From Escallonia rubra (lineage: Eukaryota > Streptophyta > Magnoliopsida > Escalloniales > Escalloniaceae), in the NCBI GenBank assembly GCA_033065855.1, contig JAVXUO010003160.1, positions 186,001 to 250,000 of the forward strand: a DNA stretch of 64,000 nt. Direction: 5' to 3'. Positions 20,872 through 31,035 of the stretch are shown piece by piece. The notes under the pieces were generated by a model. That model was given only the letters and a program-made list of their open reading frames with translations, was not told where the DNA came from and did no database searches. Position 1 is the stretch's first letter, and the number at the start of each line of letters is the position of its first letter. Made by a program: the position numbers and the translations under genes.

Positions 20872-21030
20872 CGGAGCGATTGGCCCAATGCCAATCATTA
20901 CCCCATTTGGCCCCTTTTGGCCATAAATGGCCCAGTCCAGCCGTCTTTTTTTTTTTTAACCAATCGCTCGACTGTCAAGCGATTGGGTGGAAAAAAAAAA
21001 TTTCCCACCGGTGGGTGTGTAGCGAACCCC
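20872..21030 (-). repeat. Right terminal inverted repeat of the MULE
   Basis: This is the inverted partner of 13134-13280. It carries an extra GGGGCCAAATGGGG-like block, making it about 12 bp longer. Confidence 0.86.
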
Positions 21031-21044
21031 TATATATATATATA

Positions 21045-21179
21045 GGGAGCTGATCCGTTGCTAGCGCTAGCAGAGTTGCTAGCGCTGTTTTGCCGTCCGC
21101 TATATAATATAGCGGACGATAATTTACGTCCGCTACATTATATAGCGGACCTGCTAGCGCTAGCAATGGATCACGATCC
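21045..21179. mobile_element. Double-hairpin MITE, 135 bp, in the same TA microsatellite
   Basis: The left end GGGAGCTGATCCGTTGCTAG pairs with the reverse complement of the right end, GGATCGTGATCCATTGCTAG. Both continue CGCTAGCAG, giving 24 of 29 matches. The middle holds two consecutive palindromes, each an inverted GTCCGCTA...TAGCGGAC (21095-21117 and 21128-21150). TA repeats flank both sides, so the element inserted into the run next to the MULE. Confidence 0.75.
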
Positions 21180-21439
21180 ATATATATATATAAGGGGTGA
21201 ATTGTTCATGGATACAGGAATAGCGGAGTTACTTTCCATGGACAGAAAAGTTATAGTTAAGTATTACAAACATATCGAAAGTTTAAACGAGTTAGGAGAA
21301 TACTAAAATAGCTAAAAGGAGAGCAGTAAAAGATGCAAAAACAGGATTGAGGACGCGATCAGGAGTCCCCTATCCCTGCAGATGATGTCAAAAGCTACTC
21401 CGCTGTATCCTTTGCTATCTGGATCTGATCATTTGTACA

Positions 21440-22545
21440 TAAACATACCTTAAATAAAGTGATATTCTTTGATGGCAAAATGAATATCCTTCAAAAGTCC
21501 AGAGTAATGAGCATCAGCTGCCCTATGGGACTGAATAATAAAAAGAATAAAAAGATCATGAATATAAAGGGAAATATGAGAGAGTGATAATCTGGTGAGC
21601 CAAAGGAGACAAATAAGCAGGCTTTTAAGACTAGCTTCTTTATGGGAGTTAGCATAGAAAATTCTATGGGAAAAATTAAAGGGGGTGGAGGTGAGAATTA
21701 TCTACAAAAATGTAAAGGCCAAATTGGTGGGAAAGAGAATCGAAATGGAAACCTAGAAAAACTGAAAGGTTGTTGGGAGCGGGGCAAGAGCAATGTTGAG
21801 AGGAGAGGAAGGGGGGGTGGAAGTAGAGGGGGTGATCAGCTGGGGGGGTTGGCATATGGGATGAAGGGGTGTTGTAGGTTTACGGAAAGCATGCCAATAA
21901 TGAGTGCAGAGCACCCTCCGTTGGTTTAAAATTTCTATAGGTGACCAGACAGTGTTTTGAAAAATAACAGAGTTTCTAGATTTCCAAATTAGCCAAAGAG
22001 AAATAAAAATTATATTACGAAGCAGAGATAAGCATGAAGAGTTAAAGGTGGAGAGCCAAGATATAAGCCATTCCCTAAAAGAGTCAAAATCGGCATTGTC
22101 TAGTATAGACATGTTGATCGAGAGCCAAACCGGTAAAAAATTAGGGCAATTTAGGAAGAGGTGAACTCCTGATTCTTCAGCTGAGAGGCAGAGAGGGCAG
22201 TAAGGGGATGAGTTGATGGCAATTTTGTTTGAGAAATTTTCAGGTTGGGAGTCTGTCAAGTAAAAGTTGTCAGAGAAAAAAGACTCAAGATCGGAGATTT
22301 TCTTGGAGTATAAGGAATTATAGGCTGAAGAGACAGAGAAAAGAGCAAAGGGGTTGAGCTTCCATAACGGGGTATCAGGGGTTAAAGAGAAAGGTATACG
22401 GATTCCCGCAATTCGGTTTGCAATGTGGCCGGGGAAAATAAGGAGAATGAGAGAGAAGTTCCAAGAGTTATCTAGGATAAAGTCAGAGACAAAGGTTGGA
22501 GAAGAAAAGGAATAAGAAGAGAGAAGTTCAGTTGTACCCTCTACG
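21440..22545 (-). pseudogene. LINE ORF2 3' fragment: zinc-binding RT domain and RNase H remnant
   Basis: The minus strand encodes the zf-RVT region found downstream of reverse transcriptase in plant LINEs: an SSAYNSLYSKK segment near 22300, then YCPLCLSAEESGVHLFLNCP and VWLSINMSI, then LWLIWKSRNSVIFQN (21950-22010). Further downstream a decayed RNase H-like stretch with RAADAHYSGLLKDI can be followed to about 21440 across several stops. No RT palm motif is present, so this is a 5'-truncated, dead copy. The longest intact frame is 21753-22259. Confidence 0.75.
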
Positions 22546-23876
22546 TCGTAAAACTATTTTACTTTTTAACAATAACCATTAGAATATCAAAGTTTATAAT
22601 TACAAACTTAAATCTACTGTATACGTTTTAGCCCACTTTTCACATCTCTTCATCTCCCCTTCTTATTTTTCTTCATTGCATTGTCTGTGTCCAAACGCCA
22701 GTGTTGTCGGGAAAAATGTATCACCACTCAGCAAATGACACGTGTCATTTCATAGTCAAACATTGACTAGTGACTCTCATGTATTTTTGATGTATTTTAT
22801 GTCTCTCATAAGATTCTTGACTCCGACCAAAAAAATATATTTTTGACTCCCCACTCCAATGGAACTACAATCCTTGGATGATAAGGCAAATTATAATGCA
22901 TGATCACTGCTTACTCTAAGGTAATTGCCTCCACTAGGAGAATAAGCCCGCCTCTAGCTCCCTGTAAACACCACAAATTTGTAAGGTACATTAGACAAGA
23001 TTTTTACTCCCTACATGTATTCTTTGTCTATTTTTTTCTGACTTAAACATTAGAGATTCCCCTCCCCCCCCTCCTCCCCCCTCCCGGGAGCTTCCTCCGG
23101 GGGTCTGCAGCGACTCGCCTTTTGCTCGTGTTGTTGTTCACAGGTCTGCTCGCGTGCTCGGTCTGTTCGTCAATTTTTGCCCACAATGTTTTTGAGTCAT
23201 CTATATGACCGACTAGCCAAACGGATTTTGAAGCGAACACATCCGTGAAAAACAAAAAGAAAAGAACGGAGTTTAGAATTCCACACGAATCAGCCACAAC
23301 ATCAGTGGCATACGTGCCAGTAAACAGCTAACGAAGCAGTCTGATAGCAAGATGTACACCAATCTAGTCAGACACACACCTTCGGAACAACGCCGTCGTA
23401 GTCGGCTTTCTTTCTAAGACCACATTGTAATGACAACCATAATTTCTACCAATACCTACCCAACAGGTTGTGCCGCTACGCTAGTCAAGATCCAACCCCC
23501 GCACAAATGCAAATAGTCAAGAACCAAAAACTATTTCAAAAAACAAGATGGAGGAATTCCAATGCCCAAATGAAAGCGTCTGTGACTAGTTATAGAGACG
23601 TATGAAGCAAGATCAGCCATGAATGACGTTATACCTAAGAGGCCGATAGAATAATCAGCAAAGAGGGACGACTTTGATGGAACCAACCGGCAAGCACCAT
23701 AGCGTAGCAACAACCGTCAATCCACCCACAACAGTTGATTTTTAAATCCGACCAATCGACCATATTGCCACTACCGCAAGATCTCCTCTAACTGTCGTTG
23801 TAAGAGTTCCTTCACCCACCATCGCCATCGAGGAATATTTTTTTCTCCGAACTCCGTAGTTACCACGGCGCCACCA
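22546..23876. other. No recognisable gene
   Basis: The interval contains a C-rich tract near 23058-23092 and short unrecognised open frames (for example 23043-23297, minus). I found no splice structure or domain. Confidence 0.5.
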
Positions 23877-24484
23877 TGTCATGGATCCACCATCCAGACA
23901 CCCACTCAAAATCAAGATCAAAAGAGGAGCATCTGCCACGGAAATGGAGGGAAATAATCTGAGCTTTGGAAACCAAACGCAACTAGAATACAAGTAGTAC
24001 CTAACAAGGAGGCTGAGAGCACGTGAGAAGACTTACAACAATAACTACCCAAGCACGTGCAATGCATGACTACATTGAGAACCAAGAAGATTTTCACTAT
24101 TAATGATGGTGCATTAACAGATAGGGGAGGGAGGGGGAGAGATAGAGAGAGATAGATGATTAATGAGGATCCATGCATGATTAGTTACAAATTTATTACT
24201 CCAGCATTTATGAAAATTTTGTATTCTTCTGTTTCGACAATTTTCTTTTTAGTTCTGAATCTAGAGGGAATCGTTGTAACCTCCTTATAAGGAGTAGTAT
24301 TCAAGTTCTGAGCTTATTATGTGAATCTTTCAACAAGAAATCAAAGAGAAGATCTATCTTCTTCTCTCTTTCTCTTCCATGGTTATCCTTTCTTTATTTG
24401 TTCCTTTCCTTCTTGAGAAATCATTCTTCAATTCTTGCATTTTCAGCTTATGAATTCATGAGTACGGTTCTGCGATCTCTTACA
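23877..24484 (+). repeat. 5' LTR of the chromovirus
   Basis: 608 bp, TG...CA. It aligns along its length with 30479-31035 (557 bp). Shared blocks include CCTCCTTATAAGGAGTAGTA and AGTTACAAATTTATTACTCC. The 51-bp difference comes from several indels, so the insertion is old. Confidence 0.9.
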
Positions 24485-24789
24485 AATTGATATTCAGAAT
24501 AGTGTTTCGAGTCCTCAATTTTCAATTCTTGCAAGATTCAAAGAAGTAAGAAGATAGGGTTTCACACCAGACAGATCAATAAACAACAATTAGATAAACA
24601 TGTGAGCCTGATGGAGGCACAATTCACTAATCCGTTTGGTGCTATAAATGACCAATTGTTTGGTCTATGAGAAACTATGTCTAAAATTCTTAATCTCAAG
24701 GTTTCAGTTGATCAATTGAAAGATGAATTACATGTGTTCAGGCAAACTCTTGCTGAATTGCAACATATGATGCATCAATTACTTCATAT

Positions 24790-27700
24790 CAGAGAAGGAG
24801 ATGGGTCTAGCTCAAAGTAATCTAGGCCAAACAAGGGTTATGAGCAACCACATAGGGTATCATCAAAAAACTATGGGTAATCCTTTCCCTAAACTTCCTA
24901 AATTAGAATTTCCCAGGTTTAGTGGTGAAGACTCGGATGGATGGGTGAGAAAGCAGACAAGTATTTTGAGTTTAACCCTGTAGAGGAGCAATATAAAGTG
25001 AGTTTTGCCTCAATCCATTTTGAGGGCCAAGCTGAATTTTGCTTTAGGGCATACATTAAGGCTATAGAGAGGGTGTACTAACATGAATTTGTTAAAGATA
25101 TGCATGCAAAATTTTCAAGCATGTTTAGAGAAACTGTCATTGGAGAATTTCATAAGCTGAGGCAATCTACTAGAGTTGAACAATACTATAATGAATTTGA
25201 GACCCTGAGGTCCATACTTGTAAGTAAGGGAGTGGGTTTGAAGAGGAATACCTCATCCACAGTTTTATCAGTGGGTTGAAAGATGATATTAGACTGGAAG
25301 TGGAAAAGTTTGAGATTGGTGACTTGCCTTGAGCTATTTTTCTTGCTAGAAGCAAGAGGCCAGTATCCAAAATTCATGGCACAATCCCAGAGCAATGACC
25401 AAAATACAATTGCCAACTCATAGTCTTGCTGCAACCAAGCTTCAACCTACCAATTCCAACTAGAAAGCAAGCCTATACCAATAACACCTCTTGCTTACCA
25501 TAGTCCTAACCCTCTACCCCAACCATAGAAGACGTTATTCCCAACACAAAACCAAGCCCCCACTCTGAGACTCACCAGGAGATTTTTTTATGACAGAAGG
25601 AAGAAAGGGTTGTGTTACTGGTGTGATGAGCTTTTCACCTCAGCTCACAACTGTAAACACAGAAAAATATTTATGCTAGTGGTTAATGAGGAAGGAGCTA
25701 ACGATAGTCCACCTGTTTATGATGAAGAACTACCTACTCAGGATGAAAAGGGAAAAGAAAGGGTTGAAATTACTGTGAATGCCATCACTGGCACCCCTGG
25801 AGATAACACTTTCAAACTGTGGGGTAGGCATAACAACAAGGTTTTCTCAATCCTCATAGATACAGGGTCAACATATATATTTTTATTGACCCTACTACAA
25901 TTGCTATGCTAGGGTGTGTAGCTATTCTTACCACACCAATGACAATTATGGTAGCATATGGAAAGAAAGTCACTAGTGACTCCATGTGTCAGGATTTCTC
26001 TAGGACTTTACAAAACCATGAGTTTAGCTCCAATATGATGCTATTGCCCCTGGGGGATGTGATTGTATATTGCAATTGCAGTGGCTGAAGACATTAAAAC
26101 AGGTCCAATTTGATTTCCAAGCTATGACCATGACTATTACAAGGCAATGATAGACTATAACGTTACAAAAAGGGAATGGGAAGACTGAAGTCAAACTGAT
26201 GGTAGCTAGAGGAATGTGTAAGTACCTTACACACAATCGAAGAGCCCTATATAAACATGTATATACCCTTAGTACTTTACCTCCTAACACCATCCAGGAC
26301 CCCCCAACTCACTGCCTTGTTGCAAAAATTCACAGATGTCTTTGAAGAACCAAAGGGATTACCCCTTGTGACACCCTAAGACCACCATATTTCTTTGATC
26401 CCCAACTCTCAACCTATCAGCCTTAGACTATAGAAATCACCTTATACGTAAAAAAACTGATGTACAAAAGATAGTTCATGAAATGTTAGCCTCAGGCATC
26501 ATCCAGCCCAGCTCATCCCCTTTTAACTCACCAATATTGTTGGTTAGAAAAAAGATGGATCATGGAAAATGTGCATTGATTACTGGAGATTCAGCAAGCT
26601 TACAATTAAAAAAATAAATCTCTTATCTCAGTCGTTGATGATTTATTAGATGAGTTACATGAAGCACATATTTTCACTAAATTAGATTTGAAGAGTGGTT
26701 ACTGTAGACACCTCATTTTTGTAGGCATTTTTTAATTAATTAAATAATGGGCTCCATTGTTAATTAAAAGACATTATTGAGTTTGGGCTTAGCAATGTGT
26801 TTAAAATAAATGATCTAGTCCAATTTATTTTATTAATGTGGTCTAGTCTCCTTAATTGTCCAGTCCAATTCAGTATAGTCTTGTCCAATCCATTGCATGT
26901 CCAGTCCTGTCCGTCAGTCAACTCCACTGGATTAGTCCAGTCCATGTAGATTAGGTCCAGTCCATGGTCTAGATTATCTTAAATGATGCAACTTGTCTAT
27001 AATGATTTTTGAAAAATAATCCATAATTTATTCTTGATGTAAATATCAAATCAATCCATTTTATGATTAATAAGTAACTTATCCTGAATCTGGAACATCC
27101 CATTTGTGATTTCAGAGATAATTACCAAAATTAAGTTCAGATAATGCCCCAAAATTCGGGAAAAAAATATTTTTAATAAATGGTGTGAACCGGCTGGTTA
27201 GTTGACTTTTGTCAATCTGTGACTTTATCACTTATTCTGACTTATCTCCAAACACGTAGATTGGCATTGCCAATCTTATCAGATTTTGTGACCCTGAGCA
27301 CTATCAAATGAGTCTTAGCCTCCATTTTATGGGTCAGACATTAAGAAGTTGACTTCTTATGCCAATCCTCTTTATAGTTTTAGTGAAGTGACGTTCAAGA
27401 ATCTTAACCATCCAAACCATTCTAAAAATGTCACTTTGTTCTTTGCATCGTGGATCCAACGACGAGCATTCTCGAGTCGTCAAGGTAAGCTACATCGCGT
27501 AATTTTTACTAAGCTTTCATAGGGTAGAAATCATATAGATTGTCATTCCATTTTCCGTAGTTAAACTTCATTTCAAAACAGTAAAAAAGTTATATTTTCA
27601 TTTTTTTCTATCTAAGTCTAAGTTCTGAATTGTAGACTATCTCTTGTAGGACCAGTGTCAAACTACGGTGCTTTTGATTCCGATTAGTCCGATCGAATAC

Positions 27701-30425
27701 GTAAGTTACTTGACCTCAGTTGTTGAATTCAAGCCAAAAAAGCATAAAAATTAACGTAGTGTGGGTTTTGTCATAATATTGAATGCTACGTGTTTTAAGT
27801 CCATTGATAACTAGAAATAAAATAGAGATCGAAAGGGCACGTCGGGTGCCTAATACCTTCTCGTTGCATAACTTAGTCCCCGAACCCCTCTCCTGGTTTC
27901 AATAGACCAGTCGTCCTTCTTGGACATCTTTGAGTCAATTTTTTGACTTTTTCTTATTAAATAAGATGGCAACTCCTGAAAGTCCTTCTTTCTGAGGCGG
28001 TGTGCCATATTTACCATCAAGTGAGGGTCAACCCAGCTGATGTGCATAAAACTGCATTCATCGCCCTTTTTGGCAACTTAAAATTCAAAGTGATGCCTTT
28101 TGGCTTAATAAATGCTCCTTCAACCTTTCAATCGCTGATGAAAAATGTATTTCAACCTTCTCTTAGGATATTTTTTTTGGTGTTCTTTGATGACATTTTT
28201 TCGTTTTTTAGGAAGACTTTTGAGGAACACCTGCACCATCTCACTTAGTGCTACAAACTCTGAAGGAGCATCAATAGTTTATGAAATAGTCCAAATGCAC
28301 CTTTGTTGCTCAACAGGTAGAATATCTTGGACACCTTATCTCAGGGTAGGGAGTCTTTGCTGATCCAAACAAAATTGAAGCAATGGTTCAGTGGCCATTG
28401 CCTAAAACCCTCAAACATGACAGTTTTTCTGGTTCACTAGGTACTATAGGACATTCATTCCGAATTATGGTATCAACAGTAAGCCTTTGACCAAGCTCTT
28501 ACAGAAGAACAATTTTAGTTGGGGTCCAGAATCTCTAGAATCCTTTGACAAACTTAAAGCCACGATGATCAATGCTTCAGTACTAGCATTACCCAATTTT
28601 TCATTGCCTTTTTACAGTAGAAGTTGATGCCAATGACCAAGGTATGGGAGCTTTGCTCAAGAAAGAAGGGAGACCCCTAGCTTTTTTCTGTAAAGCATTT
28701 GGACCAAGAGCACTAGCCGTGTCTACTTATGACAAAGAGCTGATGGCTTTGGTCCAAGTAGTCATGCACTGGCACACATACCTCAGTAACTGACCCATCT
28801 CCATCCTAATAATAGACCATTGCAGCCTTAAATACCTACTAGGGAAAATGGTTAACTTTTTAATTCTGAGGAAATGTTTATCTAAGCTTTTGGGATTTAC
28901 TTTCACTATTCAGTATAAGACATGGGCTGAGAATAGAGATGTAGATACCTTATCAACGCTGCAAGCCATAAAGGACAACAGTGGGGAGTGTCAAGCAATA
29001 TCCCACATTACACCAGCTTGGGTAACTGAAATCCAAGACAGTTACCAAGGAGACCAGCTCATACAGCAGCAAATTCAACTTCTTACCTTGGGAACCCTAT
29101 GCCACCTTTGAATTCACCCATGATCCAGATATACTACGATACAGGGGAAATATATGCGTAGGGAAAGAAGGGCAGGTGAGGGACCAAATCTGTCAAACCC
29201 TGCACTCTTCTGATCTATGGGGTACTTAGGATCACCAGCTACTTACAAGAGGATCTCAACTTTATTTTCTTAACCTCCCTAAGAAGTGATATCAAAAATT
29301 GGGTGAAGTAATGTGACATTCCCCAAAAGTGCAAACATGAAATATGTCCTATCCTGGGCTGTTGTAGCCTTTACGTGTCCTCAACCAATTATGGAGTAGC
29401 ATCTCCATGGATTTCATTAAGGGACTTCCCAGGTTAGAACACAAGGAGGTCATACTAGTGGTAGTTGACAGGTTGATTAAGTTCTCCCACTTCATATCCC
29501 TTACCCACCCTTATATAGCTTAGGATGTGGTTCAAATGCATTTTGACTAAATATTCAAACTACATGGTAGCCCTAATAACATCATCAATGACAGAAGAAG
29601 TGTATTCGTCAGTCAATTTTGGCAAAAAATTGTTTGCTTTGTTGGGAGTTATATCGAACATGGGTTCAGCTTATCACCAACAGAGTGATGGGCAGACATA
29701 GAGAGTTAACCACTTCTTTAAAACCTATTTGAAATGCTTTAATAGGGAAAGACTTAAGGCCTAGCATAAATGGCTGACACTAGTTGAGTACTGGTATACA
29801 ATACTAGTTACCATTCCTCACCACAAATGACCCATTTTTCAAGCCTTTTATGGCTATGCTCCTAAACCATTGACCTTGGACCCAGTTAGACAACACATTT
29901 TGCTTCAGTGGACTCCTATTTGGCTGATAGAGCTAGGGTTCTTGACCTGCTCAAGGATAATTTGGTGGTGGCTCAAAACAGAATGAAGACGTATGTTGAT
30001 AAAAATAGAAGTGACATAACCTTTTTAGTGGGAGATCAGGTATATCTTAAACTACAACCTTATAGGCAGAATTGCCTAGATCTAAAGAGGAACTTGAAGC
30101 TTGCCCAAAAATACTATGGATGACCCTTCACCATCCTAGCTAAGGTTGGAAAAGTGGCCAATAAGTTAGATCTGCCCTTACAAGTCCCTAATTCATCATG
30201 TTTTCCACGTGTCTTTGTTTAAGTCTGCTATTGCACAATCTGAAAGTATATCTCCCACATTATCCCCTATTTATCCAGAAAGCCAGGTGTTGTTTGAGCC
30301 AGCCTAGATTTTGGATCATAGAATGATCAGAATAGGGCATAAGTCTATGTCGCAAGTGCTAGTTGAATGGTCCAACCTGCCTCCTAGTGAAACTACTTGG
30401 GAAGACTGGGAGGTTTTAAAAGGGA
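24790..30425 (+). pseudogene. Degenerate gag-pol of the chromovirus
   Basis: Gag (about 24870-25340) shows KLPKLEFPRFSGEDSDGWV and GQAEF, followed by a partial zinc knuckle (LCYWCDELFTSAHNCKH, near 25610). The protease has LIDTGSTYIF near 25855 with the active-site DTG intact. RT starts with FTDVFEEPKGLP near 26330, runs to KLDLKSGY (26700), is interrupted, and resumes at HQVRVNPADVHKTAF (28015) with FFDDI at the catalytic position (28190). RNase H shows VEVDANDQGMGALLKKEG and TYDKELMAL (28620-28750). Integrase remnants include SMDFIKGLP and VVVDRLIKFSHF (29400-29500). A chromodomain ends the frame (VLVEWSNLPPSETTWEDWE, near 30360). Many stops and frameshifts make it non-functional. Confidence 0.85.
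26703..28009 (+). mobile_element. Nested LTR-type insertion splitting the RT
   Basis: The insertion starts TGTAGACACCTCATTTTTGT right after codons for KSGY. Host RT resumes at CATCAAGTGAGG. Flanks GTTAC (26698-26702) and TTTAC (28010-28014) match at 4 of 5. It contains GTCCAGTCCA-rich DNA (26860-26960) and CTTAGTCCCCGAACCCC near its end. A TGGCAACTCC motif at 27967, resembling the primer site that follows such LTRs, suggests an LTR of about 1.26 kb plus a remnant of internal sequence. Related copies lie at 49592 and 58273-59618. Confidence 0.7.
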
Positions 30426-30478
30426 AATTCCCTACATTTTCTGCAAGGGGAGGGAGCAGGAATTAAAGAGGAAGGGAA

Positions 30479-31035
30479 TGTCATGGATCCACCATCTTGA
30501 CACCCATTCAAAATCAGGATCAGAGGAGGAGCAACTGCGACGAAAATGGTGGGAAGTAATCTAGCTTTTGGAAACCAAGAGCAAGTGGATACCACGCAGT
30601 ACCTAAGAAGGAGTCTGGGAAAGCGTGAGAAAACTAACATCAGTAATTACCCAAGCACATGGAATGCGTGATTACACTGAAAACCAAGAAGATTTACACT
30701 GTTAATGCTGGTGCATTAGCAGGAGAGAGAGATGATTAACTTGGATCCATTCCTGGTTAGTTACAAATTTATTACTCCAGCAATTATGAATTTTTTGTAT
30801 GTTTCTTTTCCTGCAATTTTCATTTTCAGTTCTAAAAGAGGGAAGCGTTGTAACCTCCTTATAAGGAGTAGTATTCAAGTCATGGGCTTATTATGCGAAT
30901 TATTCAATAAGAAACCACATAGAAGTTATATTTTCTTCTCTCTTCTCTTCCCTGGTTATCTATTCTTTCTATTTCTCTTCAATTCTGGCATTTTCATCTT
31001 ATGAATTCAGGAGTAAGGTTCTTTGCTCTCTTACA
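30479..31035 (+). repeat. 3' LTR of the chromovirus
   Basis: 557 bp, preceded directly by the polypurine tract and followed by the CACTA flank. It pairs with the 5' LTR at 23877-24484. Confidence 0.9.

Larger units (their letters stand above)
13134..21030. mobile_element. Autonomous-looking Mutator-like element (7,897 bp) encoding transposase and PMD-Ulp1 protein
   Basis: The ends are GGGATTCGATACACACCCAC on the left and, as reverse complement, GGGGTTCGCTACACACCCAC on the right. Both continue into CCGGTGGGAAA, a homopolymer, CCACCCAATCGCTTGACAGTC and GACGGCTGGACTGGGCC. TIRs are about 147 bp (13134-13280) and 159 bp (20872-21030). TATATATAT flanks both ends (13125-13133 and 21031-21039), fitting a 9-bp duplication inside a TA repeat. 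Two genes converge: transposase on plus (14000-16294) and PMD-Ulp1 on minus (19485-16952), separated by tandem repeats. Copies of one non-coding module lie upstream of both genes. Known relatives are MuDR for the layout, and Kaonashi and CUMULE elements for Ulp1 cargo. Both genes are essentially intact, so the insertion may be young. Confidence 0.88.
23877..31035 (+). mobile_element. Ty3/gypsy chromovirus LTR retrotransposon, full length but inactive
   Basis: LTRs at 23877-24484 and 30479-31035 both begin TGTCATGGATCCACCATC and end CTTACA. The 5-bp flanks CACCA (23872-23876) and CACTA (31036-31040) match at 4 of 5. A decayed initiator-Met-type primer site (TTGATATTCAG) follows the 5' LTR. A purine tract (GAATTAAAGAGGAAGGGAA) precedes the 3' LTR. 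Domains run gag, protease, RT, RNase H, integrase, chromodomain, the Ty3/gypsy order. All frames carry stops or shifts, and the RT is split by a nested LTR at 26703-28009. Confidence 0.9.

Noticed and set aside
20449-20898. 149-codon proline-rich open frame, minus strand
   Set aside because: It is the complement of a G-rich minisatellite; open only because of composition.
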